A stretch of 64,000 bases of DNA from Dysgonamonadaceae bacterium (GTDB lineage: Bacteria > Bacteroidota > Bacteroidia > Bacteroidales > Dysgonomonadaceae), in contig JAIRUA010000006.1 in NCBI GenBank assembly GCA_031254645.1, positions 1-64,000 on the forward strand. Reading direction: 5' to 3'. The notes under the pieces were generated by a model that did no database searches, was not told the DNA's origin, and worked only from the letters and a program-made list of their open reading frames with translations. Shown here in pieces: positions 44,661 to 53,952 of the stretch. Numbering within the stretch: the stretch's first letter is position 1; every line of letters begins with the position of its first letter. The position numbers and the translations under genes were made by a program.

Positions 44661-47009
44661 CTAAAAATGAAACCTCACCCCGCCAATCGGCATAAACCCA
44701 AACTGATAAAAGTTTTCCATACGACCACGATTTGCATTATAAAACTGCATTAATATATTGTTGTGATTCGTTACATTGTTGATTTCCGCAAAATATTCTA
44801 TCGAAGTACGGTTGAAATTCTGCCTCATTGTTGCTGTCAAATCCAAACGAAAAAAATCGGGCAGTCTTCTTTTATACGCTTGCGAATAATCGAACTGAAA
44901 AATATCAAATAGACCTTCAACAGAAAAATCTACCACTCCCGGCACGTAGCGTTTTCCACCTACCCACGACAAACGGCTGTTTACCGACAACAGATTACGT
45001 TTGCCAAGTCGCCATTCGTAACCGCCCAAAGCGTTGAATGCAAAATTGCTCGCAAACCGGGTACGGCGTTCTATTCCATCGAAACCTTTGTATTTAGAAT
45101 CGAAAAGCGAACCGGTAATCAAGAAATAGTAGTTGTTTTCGAAAAATCGCTCCAATGTTACTTCTACTCCGTAGTTTCGCCCTGTTCCTTCGTTTATAAA
45201 CACGTAGTTCCAATTGTTGAACATTTCATCGCCAAAATTGAGAATTGATTCTTCGGGAATGTCAGCTGTTACGGGGATATTGAACAGGTGCTGATAATAC
45301 ACTTCGGCTTTTAGGCGCATTCTGTTGCCTAATCGCTGATTGAGCCCGAGTGCCGATTGCCAGCTTCGATTCATTCCCAAATCGTGATTGGGGTGGACGC
45401 CGTTTTCTTCGAAAAGATATACTTCCAACGGTTGAATTTGCGAATGCAGTCCGCTTCCCAAACTCAATGCCGTGCGTGGCGAAAGTTCGTATCGCAAACC
45501 AAGACGCGGCTCAACGCTAAAATCGCTGTTTAGTGCAAAAACTTGCGAGTAAACACCCGTTGTCATACTGAAAGCGTTGTTAAAACGATGTTGCCACGAG
45601 GCAAAACCTCTAACCAATCCCGAATTGCCACTGTAATCGTTAAAAACAGTTTCGACAAATCGCGTGTAAAGCGAAGTCATATAAAGGTCTGCGCCTGTGC
45701 CTGCACGAATGGTGTTGCGGGCGTTGATTCGGTGGTTGAGTGTGGACATAAAGGCAAGTCTTCCCTCTTGCATTTTCACATCGCCTGTGCCGGAAACTAT
45801 TTCCAGCGAGGGATAAATAACGTCATCTAAATCTACATTTTGTCGGAAAAATTGATACGATAAACGATTTTCCAATCGGGTGTTCGGCGTAAACCGGTGC
45901 GTGTAGTTTAATCCTGTAAATAGTTGCCGATTGCGCATATTCAAAGCCTGCCCTCTGTCGCCTTCCGCCCAATCGGTAAAATCAATATCTTCGGCAGAAT
46001 TCCGAATCCGGCTTGCTCCGGCAAGAGCCATCCATGATAGATTTCCGTTTCTGAGCGGAATGTTTATTTTCGCCGTAATATCTTCGTATTCGGGCACACC
46101 CGGTGCATCAAAATCAGCATTAAACAATTCCATCACAGCTATTACGGGTTTGAGAAAAGAGTAGCGGGCGTTTACCATATACGAAGCACCTGTTTCGCGC
46201 GAAATGGGTCCTTCAGCACCGAGTTCGAAGCCGTTCATTCCCATACCGGCTAAAAATTCGTGGCGGCGGTTGTTTCCGTTGCGCAGGCGAAGGTCGAATA
46301 CGCCCGACGTGGCATTGCCGAATTCTGCGGGGAAAGTTCCTGTGAGAAAATCGGAATTACTTAATTGATTGGTGTTTATCATTCCGATAGGTCCGCCCGT
46401 TCCACTCATTGCACCGAAGTGGTTGGGATTCGGAATATCGAAACCGTCCAATCGCCAAAGCACACCGCGAGGCGAATTTCCGCGAATGATGATGTCGTTT
46501 CGTGTATCATCTGCCGCCACAACGCCTGCAAATCCGGTGGTCATTCGTGCCACGTCGCCGCCCATCGTACCTGCGTAGCGGTGTGCTTCTTCCACACTCA
46601 ACATTCGCGCACTCACTGCCGTCATCTGATTGATGGGCTGTGTTCTGTCCACTTGCGGCGTAACCACGAGTTCGTCGAGCATTGTGAGGTCTTCTTCCAA
46701 GAGGATTTCCAACACGGTTTCGCGTCCTTGAAAGACCAGGATGTTGCTTGCCACGTGTGTTCTGTAGCCTATCATCGAGATGGTTACATGGCATCGCCCT
46801 ACGGGAATGTTGGGAGTTGAGAATTCGCCTTGCAAGTCGGTGGCTATGCCAAATTGTTGGTCGCCGGACAATACGATGACGGTTGCGCCGGGTAGTGGTT
46901 CCTGCGTGTTGCCGTCTAAAACTACGCCGCGCACGTTTTGTTGTGCGAACAACAGCGTGGGGAATAGGAAGAGGAAAAATAAAATGTAATAGTGTTTTGT
47001 TTGTTTCAT
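44661..47009 (-). CDS. TonB-dependent receptor, carboxypeptidase-regulatory type
   Basis: 782 residues from the ATG at 47009, which starts a normal signal peptide (MKQTKHYYILFFLFLFPTLLFA); an upstream ATG (47042) would add an unrelated leader. Residues about 24-105 are the CarboxypepD_reg-like domain (GVVLDGNTQEPLPGATVIV ... MIGYRTH). The plug contains VVAADDTRNDIIIRGNSPRGVLWRLDGFDIPNPNHFG, and a barrel ends in GGVRFHF. It is the last gene of a run with an ECF sigma factor, although 70 bp separate it from the previous gene. Cargo unknown. Confidence 0.94.
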   Translation of the reverse strand: MKQTKHYYILFFLFLFPTLLFAQQNVRGVVLDGNTQEPLPGATVIVLSGDQQFGIATDLQGEFSTPNIPVGRCHVTISMIGYRTHVASNILVFQGRETVLEILLEEDLTMLDELVVTPQVDRTQPINQMTAVSARMLSVEEAHRYAGTMGGDVARMTTGFAGVVAADDTRNDIIIRGNSPRGVLWRLDGFDIPNPNHFGAMSGTGGPIGMINTNQLSNSDFLTGTFPAEFGNATSGVFDLRLRNGNNRRHEFLAGMGMNGFELGAEGPISRETGASYMVNARYSFLKPVIAVMELFNADFDAPGVPEYEDITAKINIPLRNGNLSWMALAGASRIRNSAEDIDFTDWAEGDRGQALNMRNRQLFTGLNYTHRFTPNTRLENRLSYQFFRQNVDLDDVIYPSLEIVSGTGDVKMQEGRLAFMSTLNHRINARNTIRAGTGADLYMTSLYTRFVETVFNDYSGNSGLVRGFASWQHRFNNAFSMTTGVYSQVFALNSDFSVEPRLGLRYELSPRTALSLGSGLHSQIQPLEVYLFEENGVHPNHDLGMNRSWQSALGLNQRLGNRMRLKAEVYYQHLFNIPVTADIPEESILNFGDEMFNNWNYVFINEGTGRNYGVEVTLERFFENNYYFLITGSLFDSKYKGFDGIERRTRFASNFAFNALGGYEWRLGKRNLLSVNSRLSWVGGKRYVPGVVDFSVEGLFDIFQFDYSQAYKRRLPDFFRLDLTATMRQNFNRTSIEYFAEINNVTNHNNILMQFYNANRGRMENFYQFGFMPIGGVRFHF

Positions 47010-47079
47010 TTTTTTATTTGTTTCATTATTTGCTGTTCCCAATTGAGTAGCTACTCGTTTTTTGCCGGATGATTAATAA

Positions 47080-48207
47080 TTACAATCGCCACCTCACGCT
47101 CATTCTCGCACCCACAACAAATTCATTTCTATCATCAATTTTAAAATTTGCGAGACTAAAAATCGGCTCTAACGAATCAGCATTGCGAGGACTATGCCCC
47201 CATCGGTGAGCGTACGTGATCGAAGGCGCTGCCGTAATGCTGAAACGGTCGCAAAAGTTATATCCAAAATATGGCACAAAACTTGTCAAACTTTTGTTGT
47301 TTTTCCCCCACGATGTTAAACCGGTCATTTCGGGATTAAAAAAGAACGAATCGCCCATCGGAATAATTGTACCAATACCTAATCCGGCTGCAAAACGATT
47401 CGAATTCTGTTCTGCAAACGGATTGTAACCCACAGAAAATGTGGTATAAAATCGCTCAACACCGGTTTTGAAACCTACATTCATCAAATAAAACTCCGAA
47501 ACGCTCAACTCAACAGCTCGATATCCACCACGCCTTACAATTGACAAAAATCCAACCGGAACGCCGTTCTCTATCTCATCGGCAAAATTGACAAAACCGA
47601 GTTGCCATCCATTCAATTTTCGAGCTATGTTTACAAACCCAATTTGCGCACCATCAATATCGCTCGTTGCTGTATTGATAAATGCTATTTGTGTACCATC
47701 AACATTGCTTGTCGCTGTATTGACAAACCCCACTTGTCCACCATTAAGACCTCCTCTTATAGTATTTACAAACCCTACTTGTGCGCCTTTTGTGTCGTTA
47801 GTAGTGGTATTTAGAAATCCTACTTGCGCACCGTCGAAACCTCCTCTTACGGTATTTAGAAATCCTACTTGCGCTCCTTTTGTGTCGTTGGTGGCAGTGT
47901 TTAGAAAGGCAACTTGTGAACCGTTGAAACTTCCGGCAACGGTATTTATAAATCCTACCTGCCCGCCTCTTGCATTGTCGGTAATAGTGTTTAAAAAACC
48001 AATTTGTGCGCCGTTGAAACTATCGCGCATCGTATTGACAAATCCCACTGTCCATCCCGACCGATTATAGGCGTTGGAATTTTGTTCTTGAATAACTTGT
48101 GAAAGAAAATCAGACACGGCATTGTTTGTAGAATCTGCAGGATTTTGAGCCGCTACATTCACGGCAAAGATGCCTAAAAAGGCAATGGATAATAATATTT
48201 TTTTCAT
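47080..48207 (-). CDS. LA_2272-like surface repeat protein (15-residue repeats)
   Basis: 375 residues with a signal peptide (KKILLSIAFLGIFAVNVAAQ). Residues about 54-218 are eleven tandem repeats of 15 residues with consensus (V/I)GF(V/L)NTxxxxxxGxQ, for example VGFLNTVRGGFDGAQ and VGFLNTTTNDTKGAQ; the ninth or tenth unit is one residue short. The last 155 residues look like part of a beta-barrel or outer-membrane domain (GVERFYTTFSVGYNPF). The repeats resemble the LA_2272 family of surface proteins and may form a beta-solenoid. Expressed with an ECF sigma module; role unknown. Confidence 0.8.
   Translation of the reverse strand: MKKILLSIAFLGIFAVNVAAQNPADSTNNAVSDFLSQVIQEQNSNAYNRSGWTVGFVNTMRDSFNGAQIGFLNTITDNARGGQVGFINTVAGSFNGSQVAFLNTATNDTKGAQVGFLNTVRGGFDGAQVGFLNTTTNDTKGAQVGFVNTIRGGLNGGQVGFVNTATSNVDGTQIAFINTATSDIDGAQIGFVNIARKLNGWQLGFVNFADEIENGVPVGFLSIVRRGGYRAVELSVSEFYLMNVGFKTGVERFYTTFSVGYNPFAEQNSNRFAAGLGIGTIIPMGDSFFFNPEMTGLTSWGKNNKSLTSFVPYFGYNFCDRFSITAAPSITYAHRWGHSPRNADSLEPIFSLANFKIDDRNEFVVGARMSVRWRL
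47554..48048 (-). repeat. 45-bp tandem coding repeats
   Basis: About eleven 45-bp units encode the 15-residue repeats of the surface protein. Some units are nearly identical at the DNA level (the segment TATTTAGAAATCCTACTTGC occurs twice), so the array can probably gain or lose units by recombination. Confidence 0.85.
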
Positions 48208-48286
48208 ATTTAATTTGATTGTTATTTTTTATGAACGGTCGCTGCACTCCGACTACGCTCAGTAACCAAGCGCCGCCGAAGCGTTG

Positions 48287-48808
48287 TTATCGTAAATTTC
48301 TGATAGTGGTTGCTAATTGAGACAAATCGCTGATATCTATATTGCCCGTAATGTTCACTATGGTGAGCGATGCGTTGTTGATATTACTTATCATCACAAC
48401 TTCGGTTGTTCGGTTGTTTTTGGGCGTTAGAGCAACAATGAGTACTTGCTGTCTGCCTTCTTCCATCGAAAGCAATTCTTCAAAATCTTTGTTTTTTCTT
48501 AGCAATGAGATGGCAGTTTCGTGAAACGCAGCCGCATTTCGCGGATTGTCAACGATCATAATTCGAAGGAAATTCAATTCGCTTAAAAAAGCCTGTACTT
48601 CTCTGTTTTGCTCTCGTCGTCGTAGCGATTCAATCATTGATGAATTAATGGTAGTTACCGATACGTTTCGTTGGGTAACTAACCCTAAAAACTCGACCGA
48701 CACATTTCGTTGATTGATCGAATTCAAAAATTCGGTAGAAAAATTTTGTGCATTTGCTGTTGAAATACAGATGATGCCGATTATTAATGCGATGTATTTT
48801 TTGTTCAT
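48287..48808 (-). CDS. DUF4252-like exported protein
   Basis: 173 residues from the ATG at 48808 (an ATG two codons upstream is equivalent); signal peptide NKKYIALIIGIICISTANAQ. The mature part has MIVDNPRNAAAFHETAISLLRKNKDFEELLSMEEGRQQVLIV and EVVMISNINNASLTIVNITGNIDISDLSQL near the end, the region that marks DUF4252 (..L.G.idl..ls.L). Such proteins follow sigma/anti-sigma pairs in Bacteroidota operons, as here. Function unknown. Confidence 0.78.
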   Translation of the reverse strand: MNKKYIALIIGIICISTANAQNFSTEFLNSINQRNVSVEFLGLVTQRNVSVTTINSSMIESLRRREQNREVQAFLSELNFLRIMIVDNPRNAAAFHETAISLLRKNKDFEELLSMEEGRQQVLIVALTPKNNRTTEVVMISNINNASLTIVNITGNIDISDLSQLATTIRNLR

Positions 48809-48852
48809 AATCATTTTGGTTTTCGATGGGGGTAAGCATTACACCCCTACAT

Positions 48853-49293
48853 TTATTGTATTGCTATTTCAAACGCTTCTAATCCTCTCAATATTAACTC
48901 TTCTCCTTGCTGCAAATTATCGGAAATCATAAAAAGCGCATCGAGAACCGTTTCGCGTGCTTGTACCTGTTCCGTTCTCGCTTGGTGCAGATGCATTGTG
49001 AATCCCACGCCGATAAATATGGCGATACTTGCCGCCACTGCCATTACTTGCCGAAGATAAAATCGCTTTCTTTTCGGGTTGATTTGATTCAGAATTTTCT
49101 TGTCAAAATCATCGGACAGCTTTTCCGCTTGTTTTTCGCTTCGATATTCGAAGAGCGATTGATATTGAATCAAATGAGGCGGAATATTCTGTTCGTTCAA
49201 GAAAAAATCTTGCAACGTTTTTTCTTCCTTAACGCTTGTTTCGCATTGCCAGTATCTATTCAACATTTCGTCTATATGTCTATAATCTTTCAT
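48853..49293 (-). CDS. Putative anti-sigma factor (single-span membrane protein)
   Basis: 146 residues. A cytoplasmic N-terminal part of about 75 residues (DYRHIDEMLNRYWQCETSVKEEKTLQDFFL, a compact helix pattern reminiscent of zinc-less anti-sigma domains), one transmembrane segment (VMAVAASIAIFIGVGFTMHL near 83-102), and a short periplasmic tail. It overlaps the ECF sigma gene by 14 bp and is translated from the same mRNA, the usual position of the cognate anti-sigma factor. I see no clear family motif, so this is a context call. Confidence 0.7.
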   Translation of the reverse strand: MKDYRHIDEMLNRYWQCETSVKEEKTLQDFFLNEQNIPPHLIQYQSLFEYRSEKQAEKLSDDFDKKILNQINPKRKRFYLRQVMAVAASIAIFIGVGFTMHLHQARTEQVQARETVLDALFMISDNLQQGEELILRGLEAFEIAIQ

Positions 49294-49789
49294 ACGAGTT
49301 GATGTTATTGTAGTGCTGTTTTAATTCTTGTCTTGCTCTGAAGAGATCGGTTTTTACCTGACTTTCAGGAATATTCAATGTTAGCGCGATTGCTTTATAA
49401 CTTTCACCTTCAATATCACGCAATTGAATAATCATACGTTTTCTTTCGGACAATTTTTCGATAAGCCGATCTACCAAATTCATTTGTTCGTTCTTTTGCA
49501 TCGTGTGAAAAGGCGTATTTGTTTCGGCAATATCTACTACTGTTTCTATCTGTACCATCGTTGTTTGCTGTTGTTTTTGTCTCAATCGGTCTAACGATAA
49601 GTTTTTTGTTACAATCGTGCAATATCCTGCCGGATTCGCTATTTGCGTTTCATCGCCATTCCAAATCTTCATCATTGCTTCCTGCACAATGTCTTCTGCA
49701 TCAGCCCTGTTGTGCAATAGACACAAGGCGAGCCTGAACATTTTGTCCTTCATAGGAAGTATGTTTTGTTTGAAAAATTGTAACTGCAT
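49280..49789 (-). CDS. ECF RNA polymerase sigma factor
   Basis: 169 residues. Region 2 has MFRLALCLLHNRADAEDIVQEAMMKIWNG near 17-45 and region 4 has LSERKRMIIQLRDIEGESYKAIALTLNIPESQVKTDLFRARQELKQ near 115-160. It lacks region 3, as all ECF sigmas do. It lies first in an operon with the putative anti-sigma, DUF4252 and repeat-protein genes, suggesting an envelope-linked response. Confidence 0.93.
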   Translation of the reverse strand: MQLQFFKQNILPMKDKMFRLALCLLHNRADAEDIVQEAMMKIWNGDETQIANPAGYCTIVTKNLSLDRLRQKQQQTTMVQIETVVDIAETNTPFHTMQKNEQMNLVDRLIEKLSERKRMIIQLRDIEGESYKAIALTLNIPESQVKTDLFRARQELKQHYNNINSYERL

Positions 49790-49906
49790 ATACTCTAATG
49801 ACGAAATAGGTGGGGAAAAGTTTCAAGAAAGGGCGATTTTTTTTGAAAAATGTGGTTTTGCAATCGTTTTAACCATTAACCACTAACCATTAATCATTAT
49901 TATTCG

Positions 49907-49914
49907 TACCTTTG
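49907..49914 (+). promoter_or_regulatory. -7 box of the glsA-glsB promoter
   Basis: TACCTTTG, matching TAnnTTTG, 22 bp before the ATG at 49937. Confidence 0.65.
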
Positions 49915-49936
49915 CACCTCATATAATAGAAATAGA

Positions 49937-50761
49937 ATGAATGCAAAAAGTGCATTTAGAATTGATATTGACGGCATTTTAAGAGCAAAAATGCCAAGGC
50001 ATTATAAGCTAATTCCGCGATTTTTGATTAATTATCTTAAACGAACGATACATCAAGACGAGATTAACGGCGTTTTGGATAGGAATAGCGATGTGGAAGG
50101 CGTAGCTTTTATGAAGCGGCTTGTCGATAAAGAGTTCAATATCAAAATTAAAATTGAGGGTGAGGAAAATATTCCGATCGAAGGACGATTTGTTTTCGTT
50201 TCCAATCATCCGCTCGGCGGAATGGACGGTATTTGTCTGTCCGCGTTTTTGGGCGAGAAATATGAGGGAAAAATCAAATACTTGGTCAATGATATTCTCT
50301 ATTTTCTAAAACCCTTGCAGCCGATTTTCGTTCCAATTAATAAACATGGTTCACAAGCGAAAGATTCGGCACAGGCAATAAACGAAGCGTACGCGTCAGA
50401 CGATCAGGTGATTACCTTTCCTTCCGGAATGGTTTCGCGAAAACAAAAAGGTAAAATTAGAGATTTGACGTGGCATAAAAGTTTTGTTATGAAAGCAATA
50501 GAGAGTAAGCGCGATATGATTCCCGTTTATTTTTCGGGACAAAATTCGAACTTCTTCTACAACTTGGCAAATATTCGCAAAATGCTCGGTATCAAGTTTA
50601 ATATTGAGATGCTTTATTTACCTGACGAAATGTTTAATAGCAAAAATAAGACGTTTACCATCACATTCGGTAAACCGATTCCTTGGCAAACATTCGACAA
50701 ATCGAAAACGTTTGTTGAGTGGGCGCAATATGTAAAAGAAATGGTTTATTCATTGCCGTAA
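49937..50761 (+). CDS. glsA: Glycine-lipid O-acyltransferase GlsA (PlsC-like)
   Basis: 274 residues, a 1-acyl-glycerol-3-phosphate-type acyltransferase. FVFVSNHPLGGMDGICL near 90-106 has the catalytic HxxxxD (H-P-L-G-G-M-D, here NHPLGGMD), and ITFPSGMVSRKQKGKIRDL near 150 is the substrate-binding block. Together with the next gene it matches the Bacteroides thetaiotaomicron glsA-glsB pair (BT_3458 and BT_3459), where GlsB N-acylates glycine and GlsA then O-acylates the product to give glycine/serine-type lipids. The identification rests on the gene pair and length. Confidence 0.8.
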   Translation: MNAKSAFRIDIDGILRAKMPRHYKLIPRFLINYLKRTIHQDEINGVLDRNSDVEGVAFMKRLVDKEFNIKIKIEGEENIPIEGRFVFVSNHPLGGMDGICLSAFLGEKYEGKIKYLVNDILYFLKPLQPIFVPINKHGSQAKDSAQAINEAYASDDQVITFPSGMVSRKQKGKIRDLTWHKSFVMKAIESKRDMIPVYFSGQNSNFFYNLANIRKMLGIKFNIEMLYLPDEMFNSKNKTFTITFGKPIPWQTFDKSKTFVEWAQYVKEMVYSLP

Positions 50762-50815
50762 TTGTAGGAGACGCGCGCTACGTCTCTGCAGATTCCGCAA
50801 TAAAACGGAAAAAAT

Positions 50816-51799
50816 ATGGAAAAAATTATCGAGCCGGTTGATAAAAACCTAATAAAAAGCGAACTGACAGTTCAAAAACGTGTAAGAAATACAAATAAAG
50901 CAAATAATGAAGTATATGTATTTACGGCGCACGATTCGCCCAATTTAATGCGCGAAGTGGGACGTTTACGCGAAGTTGCTTTTCGCGCCAGCGGCGGCGG
51001 CACGGGCTTGGAAGCCGATATCGACAAATATGATACGATGGACGAGCCTTATCGTCAGCTCATCGTGTGGGATCCTGAAAATGAAGAAATTCTCGGCGGT
51101 TATCGCTTCATCTTCGGCAACGATGTGCTGTTTGACGAACATGGAAAACCGATGCTCGCCACAGCACATTTGTTGAATTTTTCGGAAAAATTTATCAAAG
51201 ATTATCTGCCTTATACGATAGAACTTGGTCGTTCGTTTGTATCACTCGAATACCAATCCACGTTGATGAGTCGCAAAGGTATTTTTGCCCTCGACAATCT
51301 TTGGGATGGGCTTGGCGCACTAACCGTTATCGACCCAAATATGAAATATTATTTCGGAAAAGTAACTATGTACGGCACTTACAACAAAGATGCCCGCAAT
51401 ATGATTCTCTATTTCCTTAACAAACATTTTCCCGACAAGGAAAATTTGGTAACAGCAATAAATCCGCTTGAAACGCACACAAATAAAGAGAAAATGCAAA
51501 AACTATTCGTTGGGAAAAATTTCAAAGATGATTACAAAATTCTCAATAAAGAGGTACGCGAACTCGGCTACAATATTCCGCCACTGATTAATGCCTATAT
51601 GGGGCTTTCTCCCTCAATGCGCTTTTTCGGTACAGCCATCAATGATGAGTTTGGCGATGTGGAAGAGTCGGGTATTTTGATTGAAATTGGACAAATTTTG
51701 GAAGAAAAACGTGCACGACATATCGAAACGTATTTGCAAAGCAATCCGAGTAAGCGTTTTTTGATGATGTTGAGGGGAATGTTGCCGGGAAGGAAGTAG
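50816..51799 (+). CDS. glsB: Glycine N-acyltransferase GlsB (OlsB/hemolysin-like GNAT)
   Basis: 327 residues. VYVFTAHDSPNLMREVGRLREVAFRASGGGTGLEADIDKYD near 31-72 is the start of the OlsB/hemolysin-type GNAT (L.REV.R.R...FR). YRQLIVWDPENEEILGGYRFIFGNDV follows, then IELGRSFVSLEYQ near 138, where ELGRSFV is the characteristic E-x-x-R-S/F motif of N-acyltransferases that use acyl-ACP. It lies 54 bp after glsA. The pair makes the amine-based membrane lipids found in this phylum. Confidence 0.82.
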   Translation: MEKIIEPVDKNLIKSELTVQKRVRNTNKANNEVYVFTAHDSPNLMREVGRLREVAFRASGGGTGLEADIDKYDTMDEPYRQLIVWDPENEEILGGYRFIFGNDVLFDEHGKPMLATAHLLNFSEKFIKDYLPYTIELGRSFVSLEYQSTLMSRKGIFALDNLWDGLGALTVIDPNMKYYFGKVTMYGTYNKDARNMILYFLNKHFPDKENLVTAINPLETHTNKEKMQKLFVGKNFKDDYKILNKEVRELGYNIPPLINAYMGLSPSMRFFGTAINDEFGDVEESGILIEIGQILEEKRARHIETYLQSNPSKRFLMMLRGMLPGRK

Positions 51800-51820
51800 G
51801 TATTAGTTTTTCATTTTGCT

Positions 51821-52074
51821 AAGAGTCTGTTTAAATTTCTACCAAAACGCCTGAAAGGCGAAAATTTCATAACCGCAGGTCAAAGCGAAGCGGCGACCTG
51901 TGGGAACACGCAACAAGGAAAACCTGCCTGAAAGGCAGAACATCTATTGCTTTTGTTCTGCCTTTCAGGCAGTTGTTTGATGGCTGATTTTACCACCGCA
52001 GGCAACGCTTCGCTCGCCTGCGGTTATGGAAATTAGGCTTTTCAAGCCATCAATATAAATTTAAACAGATTCTT
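51821..52074. repeat. Nested compound palindrome downstream of glsB
   Basis: The outer arms AAGAGTCTGTTTAAATTT (51821-51838) and AAATTTAAACAGATTCTT (52057-52074) match with one mismatch. Inside are two separate hairpins, CCGCAGGTC...GACCTGTGG (51872-51904) and ACCGCAGGC...GCCTGCGGT (51993-52024), and between them a perfect 18-bp stem CTGCCTGAAAGGCAGAAC (51924-51941) with GTTCTGCCTTTCAGGCAG (51955-51972). Together they fill the 351-bp gap 51800-52150. No gene is visible in it. Confidence 0.85.
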
Positions 52075-52150
52075 TCCCCGTGTTCGCATTAAAATTAAAA
52101 TGAGATAGTGATAGCTCTATCTCATTTTTTGTTAATCAAGGTAGTAGAAA

Positions 52151-53926
52151 TTATCTATTTTCAATAATAATTTTTTGTACTATTGGTACAATATCTATAC
52201 CGTCATAAATATGCAGGTAATAATCGCCATCGGGTAAAGTGCTTATATTTAGTTGAGCAGTATTACTTGTAGAAGCCATTTGGCGGACTCTGTTACCTTC
52301 GCTGTCGTATAAACGAATATCATATTGTAGTTCGTTTATCGTTCCATTTACTCGCATTAGGCTCGTTCTTCTGGCAATTTGCTGAGGGTGCGGCGTAATT
52401 TGAATGGGAAGAATAGTAGAAACCGGGTTCGGGTGTTCTACTGTATAGGGAAGTGCTCTGCCGAAGCAGTTATCAACCACGTGAAACATAGCACCAACTG
52501 TTGCAAACGAAGAGCGTATAAGAATATCGCTACCGCCACCCGGAGGCGAACAACGATTAATTGCCGTTGCGGTTACTATTTGCGTTGATGGAGCTTGACC
52601 TCTGTGCAAGCGTATGTCTCTATGCTGATTAGGAATAGAAGATGGAGCACGGGAATTTGTTACAAATGGTGCCCAAGAGCCGAAAAACCAGTCGTATCTT
52701 GTGATACCATCATCTCTCAGATGGCTTCGCTGCACTGCCAATGTATGGTCTGTACTCCAACAAAGATTTCTGGAAAATGGAATACCGGTTAGGGCGACAA
52801 ATACGTCCATACCATCTGTGTGGGGTATGCCGCACCATACTAGCCTTCTTGCTGACGCTCCGTTCACGGTTGCTTCTACCCAACCCTCGCCATTACCAAT
52901 CATTCGAAAAGTAGCAGTATTGCCGGAATTACTTACTCGTTGTAAATTGGGACTGTGTGTCCAAGCTACACTTGCGCCTGTCGGCATATTTTGAATGGTA
53001 AAAACGGAGGATTCGCCTGAACATATAAGAGTAGGACCGGAGATTGTAGGGGGAGGGGAAAGTGTATGCACCGTAATCTCTTGGCTTCTTGCAGATGCAT
53101 TAGCACCATTAACTGCACTTATGGAAAATCTATAAGTTGTATTCGGCGACAGATTACTAATCGTTGCAGTAGTTGCTGTTGCAGTCTGCAAAAAAGTATC
53201 GTTTCTATAAATTCTATATCCGGTTACTGTTCCGGTAGGTCGAGTCCAAGATAGTGCCACACTATTAGTAGTTATGTTATTGGCGGATAAATTGGTTGGT
53301 ACACCCGGCGCCACTGTTTCTCTTGGTGTATAAGTTACTTCAAGAAAAGCAGAATTTTCAGACATATTAAATCTCATAAAACGGCTACTTTCCGATCGAT
53401 GTATTATACTGAAAGCAATTGATCCAAGTGCTAACCCATTTTGTATCTGGCCTGACGCGATAGAGACTCCACGACCTGTTCCATTTGAAAAGTTAAATTG
53501 TTCGATATTTTCTCCCATCTCGGCTAAAAAACGCCACATTGTCTCATTTGCTCCATTTAAAACAAAATCAGCCCTTCTTAGTGTAAAATTTCCATCAAAA
53601 TTAGCCGAAGATGAAGGATTAACTGTTAATTGCAGCATGGCACTATTTATTGTAGCGTCCTGTGGTATTGAAGACAAATCAAAATACAAATAGCCCCTGC
53701 CGGTAACATTATTATCACGACCAACAAGAACATTTGTATTGGTGGCTTGAAGACTAAAACCACTTGCAGAGTTAGTGAGCCCAAAAAGATTTGGTCTTGG
53801 TTGTAATCGTACTGTTGTTTGTTGAGCATATAGGCTTCCTATCCCAATTAAGAATATAAAAAAAATCAATACAGAAGCTCGTCTCTTATCCCTTAAAGGG
53901 ATGTATATTTTTTCAAAAATTTTCAT
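52151..53926 (-). CDS. Large exported protein with DNRLRE-like, fibronectin type III and T9SS-like C-terminal domains
   Basis: 591 residues. The signal peptide is VLIFFIFLIGIGSLYAQ. Residues about 40-205 look like a DNRLRE carbohydrate-binding-type module (GYLYFDLSSIPQDATINSAMLQLTV near 80). About 212-295 is a fibronectin type III domain (TVAPGVPTNLSANNITTNSVALSW ... NTTYRFSISAVNG). A PKD-like stretch follows (ISGPTLICSGESSVFTI). The last about 65 residues (YDIRLYDSEGNRVRQ ... LPDGDYYLHIYDG ... QKIIIENR) match the type IX secretion sorting tail in pattern. It lies 27 bp after the lipoprotein gene and is read from the operator-promoter at 54553-54597. Confidence 0.82.
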   Translation of the reverse strand: MKIFEKIYIPLRDKRRASVLIFFIFLIGIGSLYAQQTTVRLQPRPNLFGLTNSASGFSLQATNTNVLVGRDNNVTGRGYLYFDLSSIPQDATINSAMLQLTVNPSSSANFDGNFTLRRADFVLNGANETMWRFLAEMGENIEQFNFSNGTGRGVSIASGQIQNGLALGSIAFSIIHRSESSRFMRFNMSENSAFLEVTYTPRETVAPGVPTNLSANNITTNSVALSWTRPTGTVTGYRIYRNDTFLQTATATTATISNLSPNTTYRFSISAVNGANASARSQEITVHTLSPPPTISGPTLICSGESSVFTIQNMPTGASVAWTHSPNLQRVSNSGNTATFRMIGNGEGWVEATVNGASARRLVWCGIPHTDGMDVFVALTGIPFSRNLCWSTDHTLAVQRSHLRDDGITRYDWFFGSWAPFVTNSRAPSSIPNQHRDIRLHRGQAPSTQIVTATAINRCSPPGGGSDILIRSSFATVGAMFHVVDNCFGRALPYTVEHPNPVSTILPIQITPHPQQIARRTSLMRVNGTINELQYDIRLYDSEGNRVRQMASTSNTAQLNISTLPDGDYYLHIYDGIDIVPIVQKIIIENR

Positions 53927-53952
53927 ATCAAATTACGGTGTTAATTGCGTTT

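Noticed and set aside
47045..47056. Palindrome GAGTAGCTACTC as a fourth operator
   Set aside because: The half-sites are in the opposite order to TACTCATTTGAGTA and no promoter geometry follows; chance is more likely.
47554..48048. CRISPR-like array in the 45-bp repeats
   Set aside because: The units lie in frame inside a secreted protein and have no spacers.
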